Source: Flavobacteriales bacterium
GTDB taxonomy: Bacteria > Bacteroidota > Bacteroidia > Flavobacteriales_D > CAJJDF01
Assembly (NCBI GenBank): GCA_023255335.1
Contig: JALRIS010000091.1
Coordinates: forward strand, 1 to 37,623
DNA length: 37,623 nt
Direction: 5' to 3'
Of this stretch, positions 24,303 to 31,775 are shown piece by piece (positions within the stretch are counted from its first letter, which is position 1; each line of letters begins with the position of its first letter). The translations under genes and the position numbers were made by a program. The notes below the pieces were generated by a model. That model was not told where the DNA came from and did not search any database. It saw only the letters and a list, made by a program, of their open reading frames with translations.

Positions 24303-25199
24303 ATGAATGTAAGAGAAATTATACTTGCCCTCTTTTTTTTGGGAATAATCACTTTGATGTTCTCTTCTTGTAAGGTGGAGCCCAAAATAGAACCTCGGAA
24401 TATGCCACTTTGGGAAATTGTGAACGACCAAGGGCAGTCATCCTACCTATTGGGTACCAGTGAATATTTGCGAAAGGACTCTGCACGAATTCTCTTTAAC
24501 GAACAAATTATTGCTGCTTTTGATTCTGCTGAGGTATTTATTACTCAAATAGATGTTCCCAACTCTGATTTTGGAAACACAAAAATGGCTCTTGAGATAC
24601 AGGATGAAAAAATTATGATAGAGTACCTTTCCGAAGCTCAATTTGCTAAACTTTCTCAATTGCGAAAAAACTGGAAGTATTCAGAATCTAACTCTGTTCC
24701 TTCGGCTGACAGCATAAGACTCAAGCTCTTGTTTTATTTGCACGATATGATTTATTTCAACAATCATGAGAATTTTTATTTTGACAAATTTTGGATGGAA
24801 CGAGCCATGCCAATGGCAAAACAAATAGGCGGGTTAGAAACTTATGACTCGTATTATGAAAGCTTTTCGGTCGTAACCGATTCCCAAGTGGTTGACTTCA
24901 TGTATTCCATTGAATCCATAGACGAATTTGTAGATTCTTTGAGAAATACCAGTCAGGAATTATACATGAATGGTCGATTCGAGGAACTTCACTCCCTTTA
25001 TCTTTCTCTTTTTCCTTATTTACAAAGTCATTTTCATGAATTGGTGGGGAATAAACATAAAGATTGGGCAAGGGAAATTGGTCTTTCTGTGGACTCAGCT
25101 CAAACTTTTGTTACCGTAGATGCCTTTCATATGTTTGGCAATAACAACCTGATAGACGAATTGTTATCAAAAGGTTATGAGGCAAAAAGGATTCAATAA
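24303..25199 (+). CDS. TraB/GumN-like lipoprotein
   Basis: 298 residues. Lipoprotein signal peptide ending FSSC (Cys23). LWEIVNDQGQSSYLLGTSEYL followed by a mostly helical body and the end FVTVDAFHMFGNNNLIDELLSKGYEAKRIQ is the TraB/GumN layout, in which two motifs carry putative metal ligands. The first, usually GTxH, is GTSE here, so its His is missing; the second keeps His in AFHMFG. The protein may therefore have lost, or altered, any hydrolase activity. A small secreted protein gene follows 30 bp downstream. Confidence 0.75.
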   Translation: MNVREIILALFFLGIITLMFSSCKVEPKIEPRNMPLWEIVNDQGQSSYLLGTSEYLRKDSARILFNEQIIAAFDSAEVFITQIDVPNSDFGNTKMALEIQDEKIMIEYLSEAQFAKLSQLRKNWKYSESNSVPSADSIRLKLLFYLHDMIYFNNHENFYFDKFWMERAMPMAKQIGGLETYDSYYESFSVVTDSQVVDFMYSIESIDEFVDSLRNTSQELYMNGRFEELHSLYLSLFPYLQSHFHELVGNKHKDWAREIGLSVDSAQTFVTVDAFHMFGNNNLIDELLSKGYEAKRIQ

Positions 25200-25229
25200 T
25201 TCCAATTAATTTTAAGCAAAATTTAACGA

Positions 25230-25667
25230 ATGAGATTTATTTTGATTTTCAGTTTTTTGGTTGCTGTTCAAGGCATTTCGCAAGACACAATTGTACAAGT
25301 AGATACGGCCAAAAAAATAGTGGTTATTAACCCATTGCCTGTTGAGAATTACAATGTGCTAAAAAATCAAGGGACAGGATTAGAAGTAACCATGTATGAG
25401 TCTGGAACTACTTTTATTTTGCCCAATTTGTCTGGCACAAATTATTTTTTAACCTTCATTCAAGGTCAAGCTCCTTCCGTGTTTAATTCAAAAAATTCGG
25501 GGTACATATTGTTATTGGTCAACAACGATTTCTATATGGAGGCTGAGCTATCTTTTGCTGAAGAAAACTCCTACATTATTTTCAAATATCAAGGGAGCAA
25601 GTATTACAATATACTCACTCCCGCTGGAATTAGTTTTTTCAGAAGATTTCATAAAACCGCAGAATAG
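25230..25667 (+). CDS. small secreted protein, unknown function
   Basis: 145 residues with a signal peptide (FILIFSFLVAVQGISQ). The mature part contains three to four hydrophobic/aromatic strands (GTTFILPNLSGTNYFLTFIQG, GYILLLVNNDFYMEAELSF, SYIIFKYQGSKYYNIL) but no recognisable motif and no cysteines. It is probably cotranscribed with the TraB-like lipoprotein. I do not recognise a family. Confidence 0.6.
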   Translation: MRFILIFSFLVAVQGISQDTIVQVDTAKKIVVINPLPVENYNVLKNQGTGLEVTMYESGTTFILPNLSGTNYFLTFIQGQAPSVFNSKNSGYILLLVNNDFYMEAELSFAEENSYIIFKYQGSKYYNILTPAGISFFRRFHKTAE

Positions 25668-25968
25668 TGAGCAGTTTTTAATAGTAAAAAGGTGGGAATC
25701 TTTCGCTATGGGAACAAATGAAAGGGAAATAACTAGGGTTGGTTTCATCAGGAAAGCTTGATAGCCGAGTTTTTTTTAAGAGAATTTCGAAGGTTAAACC
25801 ATCGATATAATTCATTTCAAAATTTTCATTCTGTTCGTATCTCCTACTCGTATTTTGTTTCGTCAAGAGTCAAGTGGACTTGCGATTTTTTTTCGATTGG
25901 TGAATCACCAAAATTTGCTTAATTACGCAATTCATCCATTTATTTAATACAAGTCAAGAAAGGTTTGT
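25668..25968. other. 301-bp convergent intergenic region without a credible gene
   Basis: Short frames here have no start context, no family features and overlap neighbours in other frames, so I call none. Contents noted: a weak 7-bp repeat trace (GTCAAGA, GTCAAGT, GGACTTG at 25862-25882) whose CAAGT/ACTTG parts are self-complementary, and a 7-1-7 dyad TTGGTGA/TCACCAA at 25897-25911. No T-run terminator is evident for either flanking gene. Confidence 0.6.
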
Positions 25969-26805
25969 CTAGAAACAAATGTTGTCGATGAGTCTAACTC
26001 CTTCTATAGTGCCTGCAAATGATACAAACACTCCGTTCTCGTTGTTCCAGTCGGTAATTTTTCCCAAAGTTTCGGCATCTCTTATTTCTAAGTATTCTAC
26101 TTCTAAGATTCCTTGAATCATTTGTGTTGCCTTTTTTTGAATTTCATCAATAGTAAAATAAGAGTGGAATAAGTGGATGTAGGAAAGGCTGAAATGAATA
26201 ACAGCCGCGGCTTCTCTTGCTTGTTGTGAAAGTCTCTCGTTCCTTGAGCTTCGGGCAAGGCCATTTGACTCACGCACAATGGGGCATCCCACAATTTTTG
26301 TGTCAAGGTTGATTAATTTGGTCAGCTTTTCTACTATTTTGAATTGTTGATAATCCTTTAGGCCAAAGTAAGCTTTATCTGACTGTACGAGATTAAGCAG
26401 GATAGAAACAACATTGGCCATCCCTTGAAAATGTCCCGGTCTGAATTTTCCTTCCAACTCGTTTTCTATTCCTCCAAAATCAAATTCTTTGAGAATCATG
26501 TTTGCTCCATAAATTTCCTCAACCGAATGTGGAACGAACAAAAAGTCGACCAGTGATTCTATTAGAATGGAGTCTGCCTCCAGAGTTCTGGGATAGTTGT
26601 CTAAATCGTTTTTCTCATTGAATTGTGTGGGGTTTACAAATATGCTACACACCACAATATCGCACTCTTTGCGAGCTCTTTCAATGAGAGAAACATGACC
26701 CGAGTGCAAGGCTCCCATCGTTGGGACAAAACCAATTGTTTTGTTCTCTTCTTTTTTTTGTTTCAATAAGGATTTTAATTCCTTACTTTTCTGAATCAAT
26801 TCCAT
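25969..26805 (-). CDS. panC: pantoate--beta-alanine ligase
   Basis: 278 residues from MELIQKSKEL, the normal length. It joins pantoate and beta-alanine with ATP in pantothenate synthesis. TIGFVPTMGALHSGHVSLIERA contains the ATP-binding HxGH, followed by VNPTQFNEKNDLDNYPRT, KFRPGHFQGMANVV, FGLKDYQQ and SNGLARSSRNERLS. An upstream ATG at 26862 adds MSELSIFSVSLAHSTALIH, outside the family and overlapping the divergent promoter; rejected. It is divergent from the glycogen-synthase-like gene, as in many Bacteroidota. Confidence 0.96.
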   Translation of the reverse strand: MELIQKSKELKSLLKQKKEENKTIGFVPTMGALHSGHVSLIERARKECDIVVCSIFVNPTQFNEKNDLDNYPRTLEADSILIESLVDFLFVPHSVEEIYGANMILKEFDFGGIENELEGKFRPGHFQGMANVVSILLNLVQSDKAYFGLKDYQQFKIVEKLTKLINLDTKIVGCPIVRESNGLARSSRNERLSQQAREAAAVIHFSLSYIHLFHSYFTIDEIQKKATQMIQGILEVEYLEIRDAETLGKITDWNNENGVFVSFAGTIEGVRLIDNICF

Positions 26806-26846
26806 GTGTATAAGTGCTGTAGAATGAGCTAAACTAACTGAAAATA

Positions 26847-26877
26847 TTGATAATTCCGACAATTTTTCGTACTTTTG
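26847..26877 (+). promoter_or_regulatory. Bacteroidota promoter for the glgA-like/DUF4270/glmS operon
   Basis: TTG at 26847-26849, 20-bp spacer, then TACTTTTG at 26870-26877 (TAnnTTTG). The spacing is ideal for the sigma factor of this phylum. It is the best-formed promoter in the window; the ATG is 43 bases after it. Confidence 0.75.
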
Positions 26878-26920
26878 TGAAGTTTAACTTTAAACACTCC
26901 TAAAATCATACTGAACAAAT

Positions 26921-27754
26921 ATGAGTAGTAAAAAAAGAATTTTATACATTTCTCAGGAAGTCACTCCCTTCTTAAAGTCTTCTGAGATTTCTAAAAACGT
27001 GAAAACGTTAGCCCAAAAAACACAAGAAAGCGGAAAAGAGATTAGAGTTTTTATGCCAAGATATGGCTTAGTAAACGAAAGAAGAAACCAACTACATGAA
27101 GTAATTCGTTTGTCCGGTATGAATATGATTATTAATGATGTAGATCACCCATTGATTATTAAGGTAGCCTCAATTCCTTCGGCTAAGATGCAAGTTTATT
27201 TCATAGATAACGAGGAATATTTTAAAAGAAAAGCCATCGTAAAAGACGAAAAAGGGAAGTTGTTTGAAGACAACGTTCAGCGATCTGTTTTCTTTATTAG
27301 AGGAACGTTAGAAACGGTAAAAAAACTAGGATGGATTCCGGATGTAATTCATTGCCATGGTTGGATGACCGCTTTGTTACCTCTGTATCTAAAAACCTAT
27401 TTCAAAGACGATCCTCATTACGCCAATACCAAAGTGGTAAGTTCTTTATACGAAGATTCTTTTGAAGGAGAACTAAACGACAATATTGAAGACATACTCA
27501 AATTTGATGGAGTGAAGGAAAGTTTTATGAATCACATAAAAAATGGTTCAGATTATTTGAACTTGACTAAAACAGCTATCGATCATTCAGATGGGATAGT
27601 GCTATTCTCTGACAACATCGATTCAGAAATTATAGACTACGTGAATAAAGCTGATGCGGACTCGTTAAAGTTTGTTAATTCAGAACAGCACCACGAAGAT
27701 TGTTCTAATTTTTATGACGAAATACTGGAAAAAGAACCTAAATTAGCTGAATAA
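26921..27754 (+). CDS. glycogen synthase-like protein, N-terminal GT5 domain only
   Basis: 277 residues, about half of a true glycogen synthase. RILYISQEVTPFLKSSEISKNVKTLAQ, FMPRYGLVNERRNQLHEV, VYFIDNEEYFKRK and DVIHCHGWMTALLPLYLKTYF follow the N-terminal domain of the starch/glycogen synthase family. The ADP-glucose motif KxGG is KSSE here, HxDWHTAL is HGWMTAL, and the whole C-terminal GT-B domain is missing. It is therefore probably non-catalytic, although the same short form is widespread in the phylum next to panC. Its role is unknown. First gene of the operon leading to glmS. Confidence 0.82.
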   Translation: MSSKKRILYISQEVTPFLKSSEISKNVKTLAQKTQESGKEIRVFMPRYGLVNERRNQLHEVIRLSGMNMIINDVDHPLIIKVASIPSAKMQVYFIDNEEYFKRKAIVKDEKGKLFEDNVQRSVFFIRGTLETVKKLGWIPDVIHCHGWMTALLPLYLKTYFKDDPHYANTKVVSSLYEDSFEGELNDNIEDILKFDGVKESFMNHIKNGSDYLNLTKTAIDHSDGIVLFSDNIDSEIIDYVNKADADSLKFVNSEQHHEDCSNFYDEILEKEPKLAE

Positions 27755-27773
27755 ATTTAATGCAAACACAAGA

Positions 27774-29114
27774 ATGAATTTCATTTTTTCAATCAATATC
27801 CTACGGAAAGCATCATTGCTTTCCGTAGTTGTTTTAAGCCTAACCAACTGCAAAAAGGAAGATAATTTTATTGGTTCTGAGTTGCAGAAAGAAGATTTAG
27901 GAGTGAATAAACTCTCTAACTTTTCTATTGTTACTTACACTAAGGAAGCGGATTCATTGAGAGCGGATGAGCTATCTACGGCAACTTTAGGAAGTATGAA
28001 TGATCCCGATGTGGGTAAAACAGAATCCAGTTTTTACACCCAACTAAGACTTCCCGTAGATAATGTAGATTTTGCAGGAAGTGGAAGCCTTACGGATATA
28101 GTGTTAGACTCGGTTGTTCTTTCTTTGGAGTACAAAGATTACTACGGCTCGTTGGATCCGCAAAACTTTGAGGTAATGGAAGTTACGGAAGATTTTTACC
28201 TAGACTCTGCTTATTACAATGGAAAGAGTTTCGCGACCAATTCAACCAATTTAGTGGTGCCCGGCTCAAGAACTCAAATTCCTGATCCCACTTCTTCTGT
28301 ATTTACTGCAACAGACTCTTTTCCGGCACAATTAAGGCTGAAACTCGATAACTCTTTTGGGCAAAAAATAATCGATGAAAGTGGAAATTCAACCCTTTCA
28401 GATAATCAGAATTTTCTTCAGTTCTTGAAAGGAATTGAAGTAAAAGTGAATAACCCCGGTCAAGGGCCAAATCAAGGTGCGATTTTACTGTTAGATTTAA
28501 TCTCTCTGAACTCATCGGTGACGCTATACTATAGAGATACAGCTTCCAAAGATACATTGACTTTTAATTTGCTCATGAATACAAATTGTGCAAGGGTGAA
28601 CAAAAACATGCATGATTATTCAGGAACCTTGATTCCAAGCCAATTGGCCGATAGTACTTTAGGGTCATCCGTTGTGTTTGTTCAAGGATTAGATGGGTTG
28701 AAAACTGAGATTGAATTCACTGATGTAATGAAACTCAAAGATTCCAACATAATCATTAATAAAGCTGTGTTGAAGATGCCGGTAGACAACACGGCTGGAA
28801 ACGACTTCGATCCCATTGAGCAATTGCTAATCATTCGAAATGAAAATAACTTGAAATATTTGTTACTCGACCAAACTATGTTTGCAGGTCAAGCAGGGCT
28901 GGATAATGTTGGCGGACAATGGAACGAAGACGACAGTCAATACGAATTTGTTATTACGCGCTATTTAAATAATTTATTAAATGGGAATTTTCCCAACAAT
29001 AGATTAACTTTAGAAACAATCTCAGCCATGGTGACTCCAAACAGGTCTGTCTTTTATGGACACAACTCTGCGGTAAGAAAACCAGAGCTCACAATTACTT
29101 ATACCAAATACTAA
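27774..29114 (+). CDS. DUF4270 lipoprotein
   Basis: 446 residues. Lipoprotein signal peptide ending SLTNC (Cys26), then NKLSNFSIVTYTKEADSLRADELSTATLGSMNDPDVGKTESSFYTQLRLP, the signature of DUF4270 of Bacteroidota. It ends in SVFYGHNSAVRKPELTITYTKY, with a middle of beta strands. Surface or periplasmic face of the outer membrane is likely; function unknown. It lies 20 bp after the glgA-like gene and 13 bp before glmS. The signal-peptide codons contain the strong hairpin at 27801-27828. Confidence 0.85.
   Translation: MNFIFSINILRKASLLSVVVLSLTNCKKEDNFIGSELQKEDLGVNKLSNFSIVTYTKEADSLRADELSTATLGSMNDPDVGKTESSFYTQLRLPVDNVDFAGSGSLTDIVLDSVVLSLEYKDYYGSLDPQNFEVMEVTEDFYLDSAYYNGKSFATNSTNLVVPGSRTQIPDPTSSVFTATDSFPAQLRLKLDNSFGQKIIDESGNSTLSDNQNFLQFLKGIEVKVNNPGQGPNQGAILLLDLISLNSSVTLYYRDTASKDTLTFNLLMNTNCARVNKNMHDYSGTLIPSQLADSTLGSSVVFVQGLDGLKTEIEFTDVMKLKDSNIIINKAVLKMPVDNTAGNDFDPIEQLLIIRNENNLKYLLLDQTMFAGQAGLDNVGGQWNEDDSQYEFVITRYLNNLLNGNFPNNRLTLETISAMVTPNRSVFYGHNSAVRKPELTITYTKY
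27801..27828 (+). other. perfect 12-bp hairpin inside the DUF4270 signal-peptide codons
   Basis: CTACGGAAAGCA (27801-27812), loop TCAT, TGCTTTCCGTAG (27817-27828), followed by TTGTTTTAAG. It covers codons 10-19 of the gene. Shape is that of a terminator with a weak T run; it could attenuate, process or slow the operon mRNA. Confidence 0.65.
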
Positions 29115-29126
29115 ATACATAAAACT

Positions 29127-30971
29127 ATGTGTGGAATTGTAGGTTACGTAGGCGAAAAACAAGCTTACGATATACTAATAAAAGGACTCAAAAGATTAGA
29201 ATACAGAGGCTATGATAGCTCGGGTATTGCGATTTCTGGAGAAAGTCAAGATCTTAAATTTTTTAAAAGAAAAGGCAAAGTAGCCAAACTCGAAGAGTTT
29301 ATTGGCGAACAAAGCACCGAAGGTACCATTGGGATAGGTCATACAAGATGGGCAACTCACGGTCCTGCAAATGATGTAAATGCACATCCACATGCCTCGG
29401 GAGACGGAAATTTGGTGTTAATCCACAACGGAATAATCGAAAACTATGCCGTGTTAAAAAAAGAACTCCAAACAAGGGGTCATAAGTTCTCTAGTGATAC
29501 CGATACAGAAGTTCTCATTCACCTAATAGAAGAGGTGAAAAACAAAGAAAATTTATCTTTATTTGAGGCGGTGAGAGTTTCATTAACCAAAGTAGTTGGA
29601 GCTTATGCCATTGTGGTGATGGATAAAAATAACTCAGATGAATTGGTCTTGGCTAAGAAAAGTAGTCCCTTGGTAATTGGAATAGGAGACAATGATTTTT
29701 ATGTTGGTTCGGATGCAACTCCCATTATCGAATACACCAAGAATGTAGTGTATTTGGAGGATGAAGAAATAGCTACGATCAGTATAAAAAATGGACTAAA
29801 AATTAAAAAACTGAATAATCAAGATATTTCACCAGCTATTCAGGAGTTATCTATGCAATTGGATGTGCTCGAAAAAGGTGGCTATCCTCACTTTATGTTG
29901 AAGGAAATATTTGAGCAGCCCAAAACAATTTTGGATTGCATGAGAGGGAGAATAAATGCCCAAAAAGGTTTCGTGTCACTAGGTGGGATTGTGGAGTATG
30001 AAAACAAAATATTGAATGCAGACCGAATTATTATCATCGCCTGTGGTACTTCTTGGCACGCTGGATTGGTAGGGGAATACTTGATCGAAGATCTTGCACG
30101 AATTCCTGTTGAGGTAGAGTATGCGTCAGAGTTTAGGTACCGAAATCCTATCATTGGTGAAAATGATGTGGTTCTGGCAATTTCACAATCAGGTGAAACG
30201 GCAGATACCTTGGCGGCAATCAAACTTGCCAAATCCAAGGGAGCCACCATATTAGGAATTTGCAACGTTGTTGGTTCTACCATTTCCAGAGAATCTCACG
30301 CAGGGTCCTACACTCATGCAGGTCCCGAAATAGGAGTTGCTTCTACCAAAGCATTTACTGCCCAGGTTACAGTGCTCTCCCTGCTCGCAATGCAATTGGC
30401 CCAGAAAAAAGGTACAATCGAAAAATCCAAATTAAACAGGCTTTTATTTGAGCTCGAGTCTATTCCAGAAAAGGTAGCAGAGGTATTGAAATCTGATGCT
30501 TTGTGCGAAGAAATATCAAAGATTTACAAGGATGTAAACAACGCTTTGTATTTGGGAAGAGGATACAGTTTTCCTGTAGCTCTAGAAGGTGCATTGAAGC
30601 TCAAAGAAATTTCTTACATCCATGCAGAGGGATATCCAGCCGCAGAAATGAAACACGGACCAATTGCGCTTATAGACGAAGAAATGCCAGTATTTGTGGT
30701 AGCCACCAAAGGGCCCTCGTATGAGAAAGTAGTGAGCAATATTCAAGAAGTGAAAGCCAGAAAAGGTAAAATAATTGCCGTGGTCACTCAAGGTGATGAG
30801 GACGTGAAAGAAACGGCTGATCACGTCATAGAAATCCCTCATACCGAAGAGCAATTTATACCTATTTTGGCAACAATTCCATTCCAGTTACTGTCCTACC
30901 ACATTGCTCTAATGAGAGGATGTAATGTTGATCAACCAAGAAATTTAGCCAAATCGGTTACAGTAGAATAA
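29127..30971 (+). CDS. glmS: glutamine--fructose-6-phosphate aminotransferase (isomerizing)
   Basis: 614 residues, normal. Makes glucosamine-6-phosphate for peptidoglycan and LPS. N-terminal glutaminase with Cys2 nucleophile (MCGIVGYVG), GHTRWATHG and HNGIIENY. Two SIS isomerase domains follow: CGTSWHAGLVGEYL with SQSGETADTLAA, then LGRGYSFPVALEGALKLKEISY with EGYPAAEMKHGPIALID. It ends in the conserved PRNLAKSVTVE. No glmS ribozyme is visible; the gap to the upstream gene is only 12 bp, so it depends on the operon promoter. Confidence 0.97.
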   Translation: MCGIVGYVGEKQAYDILIKGLKRLEYRGYDSSGIAISGESQDLKFFKRKGKVAKLEEFIGEQSTEGTIGIGHTRWATHGPANDVNAHPHASGDGNLVLIHNGIIENYAVLKKELQTRGHKFSSDTDTEVLIHLIEEVKNKENLSLFEAVRVSLTKVVGAYAIVVMDKNNSDELVLAKKSSPLVIGIGDNDFYVGSDATPIIEYTKNVVYLEDEEIATISIKNGLKIKKLNNQDISPAIQELSMQLDVLEKGGYPHFMLKEIFEQPKTILDCMRGRINAQKGFVSLGGIVEYENKILNADRIIIIACGTSWHAGLVGEYLIEDLARIPVEVEYASEFRYRNPIIGENDVVLAISQSGETADTLAAIKLAKSKGATILGICNVVGSTISRESHAGSYTHAGPEIGVASTKAFTAQVTVLSLLAMQLAQKKGTIEKSKLNRLLFELESIPEKVAEVLKSDALCEEISKIYKDVNNALYLGRGYSFPVALEGALKLKEISYIHAEGYPAAEMKHGPIALIDEEMPVFVVATKGPSYEKVVSNIQEVKARKGKIIAVVTQGDEDVKETADHVIEIPHTEEQFIPILATIPFQLLSYHIALMRGCNVDQPRNLAKSVTVE

Positions 30972-30985
30972 TAAATCGGATAATC

Positions 30986-31540
30986 ATGGAATTAAATTCG
31001 GATATTTTATTAGCCATAATTTTAGTGCTTTTGATTGCGCTAGGGGGTGTATACTTTTATTTGAAGGGCAAACTCAAGGAAGTTCAAGAAATTGCTGCTC
31101 AGGCAGCAAAGTCTTCCGCTCCAGTAATGAGGAAAACTCCAGATGACAAACAAAAACACCTATTTCCATTAAAAGTGCAGGCCTACGAAAGGATTGTGTT
31201 GTTTATGGAACGAATTGAACCTAGTAGTCTGGTAATGCGTGTAAAAACGAACACCATGAAAGCTAACGAGCTACACGGAGCGTTACTTCACAACATAAGA
31301 GAAGAATACGAGCACAACGTAGCGCAGCAGATTTACATCAGCGACAATGCCTGGAACCTTGTGAAACAGGCCAAAGAGGAAACAATAAGAATTGTGAATA
31401 TGGCTGCAAATTCGATGGAATCATCAGCTACCGCCAACGAACTTACTCGAGATATATTTGAGAAAATGATGGTGCTTCCTCAGTCTCCATCGCAAATAGC
31501 ACTCGATTACCTAAAACAAGAAATAAAAGAAATTCTTTAA
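30986..31540 (+). CDS. conserved membrane-anchored protein, unknown function
   Basis: 184 residues. An N-terminal anchor (ILLAIILVLLIALGGVYFYLKG), a coil, then a conserved helical body containing PLKVQAYERIVLFMERIEPSSLVMRV, LLHNIREEYEHNVAQQIYISDNAWNLVKQAKEETIRIVN and a C-terminal LDYLKQEIKEIL. I have seen this type beside glmS in Bacteroidota but know no function. No enzyme motif. It is 14 bp after glmS and 14 bp before the S4 protein. Confidence 0.75.
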   Translation: MELNSDILLAIILVLLIALGGVYFYLKGKLKEVQEIAAQAAKSSAPVMRKTPDDKQKHLFPLKVQAYERIVLFMERIEPSSLVMRVKTNTMKANELHGALLHNIREEYEHNVAQQIYISDNAWNLVKQAKEETIRIVNMAANSMESSATANELTRDIFEKMMVLPQSPSQIALDYLKQEIKEIL

Positions 31541-31554
31541 CTAACCCTTTTCCT

Positions 31555-31767
31555 TTGCAAGTACACGAATTTACCCTCACAGACGAATATATACACCTGA
31601 TTCAATTACTCAAAACACTCTCGCTTGTGGGAAGTGGAGGTGAGGCCAAAGAAGTGGTAAGAGAAGAATTGGTCTACTGCAATGGGGATATTGAAACCCG
31701 CATGCGGTACAAAGTAAGAAAGGGTGATGAAATTGAGTTTGAAGGGAATCTGATTAAAGTAGTGTAA
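31555..31767 (+). CDS. S4-domain RNA-binding protein
   Basis: 70 residues from a TTG. The small S4 fold (LIQLLKTLSLVGSGGEAKEVVREELVYCNGD, ETRMRYKVRKGDEIEF) matches the YbcJ-type RNA-binding proteins, whose usual start MQxFxIEGEYIxLxQLLK aligns with MQVHEFTLTDEYIHLIQLLK here; there is no ATG in this frame upstream. A ribosome or RNA role is likely. It closes the glgA-like to S4 operon and ends 8 bp before the stop of the convergent gene. Confidence 0.85.
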   Translation: MQVHEFTLTDEYIHLIQLLKTLSLVGSGGEAKEVVREELVYCNGDIETRMRYKVRKGDEIEFEGNLIKVV

Positions 31768-31775
31768 TCCAATCC

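Noticed and set aside
25548-25866. Several overlapping frames in the gap after the small secreted protein
   Set aside because: They start inside the neighbouring gene or lack any start context, and their translations look random.
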